Of a stretch of DNA of 64,000 nucleotides, positions 59,585 through 64,000 are shown in pieces. Every line of letters begins with the position of its first letter. The first letter of the stretch is position 1. The stretch spans positions 3,952,501 to 4,016,500 of the forward strand of contig NZ_CP053439.1 in NCBI RefSeq assembly GCF_000769405.2, read 5' to 3'. This DNA comes from Rhizobium brockwellii. Its GTDB lineage: Bacteria; Pseudomonadota; Alphaproteobacteria; Rhizobiales; Rhizobiaceae. Position numbers and translations under genes: made by a program. The notes beneath the pieces were generated by a model. That model saw only the letters and a program-made list of their open reading frames with translations, did not search any database and was not told where the DNA came from.

Positions 59585-60690
59585 GCCTGATGTCCCATGA
59601 ATTCGGTGAGCGCGGCAATCACGCCACGGTTGGCCTCCTCGGGACCGATGCTCATGCGCAGCGCATTGGCGAAGCCATAGCCGCGTACGGCGCGCAGGAT
59701 GTAGCCGCGGCTCGTCAACAAATCGTCGGCATCCGCGGCGCGCTTGCCGTCGATCTCCGGGAAATGGATGAGGACGAAATTGGCGACGGACGGCGTCACC
59801 TTCAGGCCGATCGCTTCGAGTGCCTGGGTCAGCGTCTCCACCCACATCTGGTTGAAGGAGACGGCCTGCTGGATGAAGGCCTGGTCGCGGATGGCAGCGG
59901 CAGCAGCGGCGATTGCCGGCGCGTTCAAGTTGAACGGCGCGCGGACGCGGTTCAGTGCGTCGACGATCTCGGCGGGCGCATACATCCAGCCGACGCGCAG
60001 CGCCGCAAGACCATAGGCCTTCGAGAAGGTGCGGGTCATCACCACGTTGGCATAGGAGGATACGACCTCGATGCCGGCTTCATAATCGTTGCGGCGCACA
60101 TATTCGGCATAGGCGGCATCGAGCACGAGGACGACATGTTTCGGCAGTCCGGCCTGCAGGCGGCGGATCTCGCTGACGGAAACATAGGTGCCGGTTGGAT
60201 TGCCGGGATTGGCGATGAAGACGATCTTCGTCTTCTCCGTCACCGCGGCAAGGATCGCATCGACATCGACGGTATAGTCCTTCTCCTTGACGACGACAGG
60301 CGTGGCGCCGGCGCCCAGGATCTGGATCTTGTAGACGAGGAAGCCGTGCTCGGTGATGATGCCCTCGTCGCCGGCGCCGAGATAGACATGGCAGAGCAGG
60401 CCGAGCAGCTCGTCGGAACCATTGCCGCAGAGGATGTTTGCCGGATTGAGGCCGTGCACGGCGGCGATCGCCTCGCGCAGTTCGATCGCCTGCCCGTCAG
60501 GATAACGCCCCAGATTGTCGGCAACCGTCTTGAAGGCCTCGATTGCCTTTGGGCTGGCGCCGAGCGGCGTTTCGTTGGACGAAAGCTTGTAGACGCGGGC
60601 AACGCCCGGCGCATGTTCCTTGCCCGGCACATAGGCTGCGATATCGAGAATACCGGGACGCGGAACGGGCTTGCTCATCTCAACGCTCAT
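59581..60690 (-). CDS. hisC: Histidinol-phosphate/aromatic aminotransferase
   Basis: PLP aminotransferase of 369 residues. NPGNPTG (161-167), DAAYAEY (191-197) and Schiff-base Lys 224 (in TFSKAYGLA) are intact. It converts imidazole-acetol phosphate and glutamate to histidinol phosphate, but its ATGA link to tyrC suggests that it works on prephenate, tyrosine or phenylalanine keto acids, as HisC paralogues often do. ATG 60690 follows AAGG; ATG 60678 is an alternative. Confidence 0.93.
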   Translation of the reverse strand: MSVEMSKPVPRPGILDIAAYVPGKEHAPGVARVYKLSSNETPLGASPKAIEAFKTVADNLGRYPDGQAIELREAIAAVHGLNPANILCGNGSDELLGLLCHVYLGAGDEGIITEHGFLVYKIQILGAGATPVVVKEKDYTVDVDAILAAVTEKTKIVFIANPGNPTGTYVSVSEIRRLQAGLPKHVVLVLDAAYAEYVRRNDYEAGIEVVSSYANVVMTRTFSKAYGLAALRVGWMYAPAEIVDALNRVRAPFNLNAPAIAAAAAAIRDQAFIQQAVSFNQMWVETLTQALEAIGLKVTPSVANFVLIHFPEIDGKRAADADDLLTSRGYILRAVRGYGFANALRMSIGPEEANRGVIAALTEFMGHQA

Positions 60691-60814
60691 GGGTTCGACC
60701 TTGGAATTGCCGGAAATCCGGGCTGAAAAACACCAAGTGGCATTAAAGCGGAATGCGATTGTTGTCGAGACCTATGGGCGTGACACAAGCAGTTGGGAAG
60801 CGCTGGGAGGGACG

Positions 60815-61555
60815 TTACCTGCTGCGTGTGGTCGGCACGCCATGCGGTGCGAGAACCGGCACGAAGACGCGGCGGGAGGCCCGCGCCGCAACCGGCAGCC
60901 CCTGATAGAGCCGCTTTTGCGCTTCGACGATGATGACGCCCGAGAAGGCCGGCCACAGCGTTCGGCCGATCCGCTCGAAGGCGCGGCGAAGGCGCAGGAT
61001 GGTTCTCAGCTTCGAGGGCGGGAAGAACAGCGCTTCAGCCGTCGCGCCCGGCGTGAAGTTCGTCTCGCGCAGCAGATTTGTCAGCTGACCGCGGGAATAG
61101 GGGCGGCCCGAACCGAAGGGCGTATGCTCCATGCGTGCCCAGACACCGCGCCGGTTCGGCACGACGATGACCAGCCGTCCGCCCGGCGCCAGCACCCGCC
61201 AGAGCTCCTTCAGCGTCTCGCGCGGGCTTTCGGCAAATTCCAGCGAATGCACCATCAGCACCCGGTCGATCGACGAATCCGGCAGCGGCAGTTCCTCGTC
61301 GAAAATCAGCGCCGTCGTCGAGAGCGAGCCCATCGGCCAATTCACCGCGCCCTGCCCGGCCGGCATGAAAGCGAAGGTGCGCTCGGTATCGGCCTGGAAA
61401 CGGTCGAGGAAGGGCACGGCATAACCGAGACCGACCAGACGCTCCTGCGGCAGCCGCACCCAGAGCGAGGACAGCGCCATGGCAATCGACTGCTCGGCAA
61501 GACGTCCGAGCTCGGAATGATAGAACTGGCGTAAGTCGACGATATCGGCGTGCAT
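60815..61555 (-). CDS. Class I SAM-dependent methyltransferase
   Basis: 246 residues from the ATG at 61555; longer frame to 61591. The MHADIVDLRQFYHSELGRL opening is that of a conserved alphaproteobacterial family. SAM fold with LMVHSLEFAESPRETLKELWR and LAPGGRLVIVVPN (around 130). Motif I is hard to see, since LWVRLPQERLVGLGYAV replaces the glycine-rich loop. Substrate unknown. Divergent from gloB (89 bp). Confidence 0.82.
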   Translation of the reverse strand: MHADIVDLRQFYHSELGRLAEQSIAMALSSLWVRLPQERLVGLGYAVPFLDRFQADTERTFAFMPAGQGAVNWPMGSLSTTALIFDEELPLPDSSIDRVLMVHSLEFAESPRETLKELWRVLAPGGRLVIVVPNRRGVWARMEHTPFGSGRPYSRGQLTNLLRETNFTPGATAEALFFPPSKLRTILRLRRAFERIGRTLWPAFSGVIIVEAQKRLYQGLPVAARASRRVFVPVLAPHGVPTTRSR

Positions 61556-61644
61556 TGCGACAAATGTTATCAGCGGGCGGTTGGACTTCAAGGCCGGAAC
61601 CTCTACATTTCCGCGAGACTCCTGGGATAAGGGATTATTGAACG

Positions 61645-62415
61645 ATGAAACCTTTGGAATTAGACGTTTTTCTCTGCCGCACCGACAATTTCGGCGTTCT
61701 CGTGCACGATCCGGAGACAGGCTTTACCGCGGCGATCGATGCGCCGGAGGAGGCGCCGATCCTCGAAGCGGCGACACGTCGCGGCTGGAAAATCACGCAT
61801 ATCTTCACCACTCATCATCACACCGACCATGTTACTGCCAACCTGGCGCTGAAGGAACAGTTCGGCTGCGAGATCATCGGCCCGATCAACGAGGCCGTCG
61901 CCATTCCCGGCCTCGATCGGACGATGGCCGATGGCGACAGCTTCCTTTTCGGCGATCACACGGTCAACGTCATCGAGACACCCGGTCACACCGCCGGCCA
62001 CATCTGCTATCACTTCGTCGATGACAAGCTGCTGTTTGCCGCCGACACGCTGTTTGCGCTCGGCTGCGGCCGGCTGTTCGAACGCCCGGCCGCCGATATG
62101 TGGCATTCCCTGCAGAAACTCTCCGTGTTGCCCGATGAGACCGCCATCTATTTCGGCCATGAATACACATTGTCCAATGCCCGCTTCGCGCTGACCGTCG
62201 ATCCTGACAATGGGCGCCTGAAGAGCCGTGCCGCCGAGATCGAGGCCTTGCGCACCGACGGCAAATTCACCATCCCGACGACATTGGGGCTGGAAAAGGA
62301 AACCAACCCGTTCCTGCGCGCCGCCGATCCGGCGATCCGCCGCAATCTGCTGATGGAAGGCAAGACCAACGAGGAAGTCTTTGCCGAGATCCGCAAGCGC
62401 AAGGACAATTTCTGA
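61645..62415 (+). CDS. gloB: Hydroxyacylglutathione hydrolase (glyoxalase II)
   Basis: Splits S-lactoylglutathione to D-lactate and glutathione, ending methylglyoxal detoxification. 256 residues. The metal-binding THHHTDH is at 56-62; further ligands lie in ETPGHTAGH (around 112-120) and in YFGHEYT. The C-terminal substrate domain (RKRKDNF ending) is typical. The stop TGA shares its A with the ATG of the cupin gene. Confidence 0.95.
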   Translation: MKPLELDVFLCRTDNFGVLVHDPETGFTAAIDAPEEAPILEAATRRGWKITHIFTTHHHTDHVTANLALKEQFGCEIIGPINEAVAIPGLDRTMADGDSFLFGDHTVNVIETPGHTAGHICYHFVDDKLLFAADTLFALGCGRLFERPAADMWHSLQKLSVLPDETAIYFGHEYTLSNARFALTVDPDNGRLKSRAAEIEALRTDGKFTIPTTLGLEKETNPFLRAADPAIRRNLLMEGKTNEEVFAEIRKRKDNF

Positions 62416-62837
62416 TGTCGCCCGAGGACATTATCCGCGAACTCGGCATGCAGCCGCATCCTGAAGGTGGCTGGTACGTGCAGACATTCCGCGATACGGC
62501 GGGCGGAGAACGCGGCCACTCGACGGCGATCTATTATCTGCTGACCACGGGACAGCGTTCGCACTGGCATCGCGTCCACGATGCGGCCGAGGTCTGGCAC
62601 TATTACGCCGGCGCACCGCTCTCGCTGCACCGCTCGGAAGACGGAACGGCAAGCGAAACCCTGACGCTCGGAACGAATCTTCCTGCCGGCGAGCGGCCGC
62701 AGGCGATCATTCCCGCCAATTGGTGGCAATCGGCCGAAACCCTCGGCGATTTCACCCTGGTCGGCTGCACCGTCTCGCCCGGCTTCGAATTTTCAAGCTT
62801 CGAGATGGCGCCGCCGGATTGGAAGCCCGGCGGCTGA
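62415..62837 (+). CDS. Cupin domain protein (DUF985)
   Basis: 140 residues, starting within the gloB stop codon (TGATG), so translation is coupled. The DUF985/cupin_5 pattern HPEGGWYVQTFRD, STAIYYLL, and SHWHRVHDAAEVWHYYAGAP (49-68), with likely metal-binding His and Glu, is clear. The family is close to epimerase-type cupins, with no proven reaction. It converges with the exporter gene, 2 nt apart. Confidence 0.88.
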   Translation: MSPEDIIRELGMQPHPEGGWYVQTFRDTAGGERGHSTAIYYLLTTGQRSHWHRVHDAAEVWHYYAGAPLSLHRSEDGTASETLTLGTNLPAGERPQAIIPANWWQSAETLGDFTLVGCTVSPGFEFSSFEMAPPDWKPGG

Positions 62838-62839
62838 GA

Positions 62840-63727
62840 TCATTCGGCTGCCACGGGCGGCTGGACCTTGCGGCGGAACATGTCCTGAGCGGCGAGCACC
62901 GCCCCGCCGGTGACGAGCACGCAGGCGAGAGCAATGCGCCAGCTCGGCTCCGCAAATCCGAACAGCACCAGAATAAGCGTCGAAAGCAGAGGTGCTGCAT
63001 AACTTGCTGCGCCGAGAATCTGGATATCGCCGTTCTTGACGCCGTAATCCCAGGCGTAGAAGGCAGCCCCGACCGGAAAGAGCCCGAGCCCGGCGATGGC
63101 GACCCACTCGAAACCAGTTGCCGGCCAGACGGTCGTCTCGAGGCCGAGATGGCAGACGAACGACAGGATGGCGGTCGCAAGGCAGAAGCCGGTGACGACA
63201 TCCGTAGAGACGGCGTCGAAACGCCGCGTCAGCAGCGAATAACCGGACCATGTGAAGGCGCAGAGAAAGGCGGCACCGTAACCGATGGCATAGGCGCCGT
63301 CGAATTCGACGCCGTTGCGGCCAACGATCAGGAAGGTACCGCAAAGTCCGGCAAGCGCACCCGCCACATGATACCAGCGCAGCCGTTCGCCCGGCAGCAG
63401 CGCCGAACCGACGACGATCAGCAGCGGCCAGAGATAGGCGACCAGCCCCGCCTCCACCGCCGGCGCGTTCCGGAGCGCGGTAAAATAGAGGAAATGATAG
63501 CCGAACAGCCCTGCAATGCCGGTTATCCAGACCTTGGCCGGCTGCTTCAGCAGCGCCAGCCGCGCGGGATTGAGGGTAAGCACGACAAGGCCGGGAATGC
63601 TGCCGATCGCAAAGCAGACGGCCGAAAGCTGGAACGGCGGCATCTTGCCGGAGGCGGCCGTGAACAACGCCAGGAACGACCACATCAGAATGGCAGTAAA
63701 ACCGATCAACGTCGCGCGAAGCTTCAC
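62840..63727 (-). CDS. EamA-type drug/metabolite exporter
   Basis: 295 residues with ten helices in two EamA repeats. Starts with GTG at 63727, after AGGGGGACAG. It resembles the YddG/aromatic amino-acid exporter group (opening GFTAILMWSFLALFTAASGK and PPFQLSAVCFAIG), but substrate is not shown. Convergent with the cupin gene. The DUF3108 gene lies upstream on the same strand, 31 nt away. Confidence 0.9.
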   Translation of the reverse strand: MKLRATLIGFTAILMWSFLALFTAASGKMPPFQLSAVCFAIGSIPGLVVLTLNPARLALLKQPAKVWITGIAGLFGYHFLYFTALRNAPAVEAGLVAYLWPLLIVVGSALLPGERLRWYHVAGALAGLCGTFLIVGRNGVEFDGAYAIGYGAAFLCAFTWSGYSLLTRRFDAVSTDVVTGFCLATAILSFVCHLGLETTVWPATGFEWVAIAGLGLFPVGAAFYAWDYGVKNGDIQILGAASYAAPLLSTLILVLFGFAEPSWRIALACVLVTGGAVLAAQDMFRRKVQPPVAAE

Positions 63728-63758
63728 CTGTCCCCCTTCACGGAGGCAGAAGGCCCCG

Positions 63759-64000
63759 TCAGCTGTTGCTGCCGTATTTGACGGCAGTGATCGTCACCAT
63801 TCCATATTCGGTTGGAATGCGCACATAGACAGGAGCGTATACATTTGCCGCGTCCGACTTGGCAAACCAGATTTCCATGCGATCGCTCTTGCTGAGATAG
63901 TCGATGTCCTTGCGGCCCTTTTTGTAGCCCGAGCGCGGAACGAAGCGCACGCTGCAGACGGTTGCCTTGCCCTTGAAGCCATTGGTGGAAAAATCCTCGT
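63759..64000 (-). CDS. DUF3108 domain protein (5' end outside window)
   Basis: The C-terminal about 80 residues of a DUF3108 protein, a periplasmic family of unknown function. The frame is open to the right edge (EDFSTNGFKGKATVCSVRFV), then RKDIDYLSKSDRMEIWFAK and VYVRIPTEYGMVTITAVKY, the usual ending. The stop is at 63759. The exporter gene follows after 31 nt on the same strand. Confidence 0.85.
   Translation of the reverse strand, partial: EDFSTNGFKGKATVCSVRFVPRSGYKKGRKDIDYLSKSDRMEIWFAKSDAANVYAPVYVRIPTEYGMVTITAVKYGSNS

Overview
The window is a 64 kb stretch of high-GC chromosome from an alphaproteobacterium, most likely Rhizobium of the etli/leguminosarum group. This rests on protein content (DUF4167, DUF1178, DUF2125, TIGR02302, HIG1-type twin-transmembrane protein, CpdR-like single receiver, PtsP with a GAF domain), on ATGA/TTGA-coupled genes, and on intergenic palindromes of the Rhizobium mosaic type. 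It reads as core chromosome with dense, mostly housekeeping genes; I see no prophage, insertion sequence, CRISPR array or obvious defence island.

Layout. 1-5.2 kb: end of an M23 metallopeptidase gene, clpB (with a candidate heat-shock promoter) and a Gly/Asn-rich DUF4167 gene. 5.6-11.2 kb, minus strand: lysC-ptsP-prfA-prmC. 11.5-16.7 kb: ubiG; the minus-strand comF-grxC-nitrilase-DUF1178 operon; a BioC-like methyltransferase; an orphan Flp pilin with a small membrane protein. 16.3-19.9 kb, minus: parvulin isomerase, argJ, GNAT, mutT. 20.1-25.7 kb: secA, then a flippase directly abutting a CelD/BioF2-type acyltransferase gene. 25.7-30.7 kb: acyl-CoA ligase, aldo-keto reductase, and a divergent TetR/MFS pair with two palindromic operators.

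30.8-34.2 kb: tRNA-Leu(CAA), a small lower-GC winged-helix-like gene, a small secreted protein, and a CPA2 antiporter fused to a cyclic-nucleotide-binding domain. 34.4-38.8 kb: YqaA, DsbB, HNH nuclease, 3-methyladenine glycosylase, GluQ-RS and YihY genes. 38.8-44.2 kb, plus strand: SDR, HIG1 protein, cobalamin adenosyltransferase, rhomboid, etfB-etfA, 3-hydroxybutyryl-CoA dehydrogenase. 44.3-50.8 kb: tlpA divergent from argH-lptM-lysA-TIGR02302.

51-64 kb: cpdR-like regulator, hpt, a membrane protein gene divergent from ftsE-ftsX, ydcF, plsC, chaC, DUF2125, the minus operon hisC-tyrC-GNAT, a methyltransferase divergent from gloB-cupin, an EamA exporter and the end of a DUF3108 gene.

The genes cover amino-acid synthesis (lysC, argJ, argH, lysA, hisC, tyrC), translation termination (prfA, prmC), protein quality control and export (clpB, secA, parvulin, dsbB, tlpA), envelope and division (ftsEX, plsC, flippase, lptM) and acyl-CoA oxidation (etfBA, hbdA). 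The strongest non-coding signals are a dyad in the spacer of a promoter-like sequence before etfBA, the paired TetR operators, an RpoH-like promoter before clpB, a CtrA-like site before ftsE, and several two-arm palindromes sharing one loop but with different, self-complementary arms. Start codons were chosen from ribosome-binding sites and remembered family N-termini; they are inferences. No clearly new multi-gene system is evident; the most open questions are the flippase-acyltransferase pair and the orphan Flp pilin pair.
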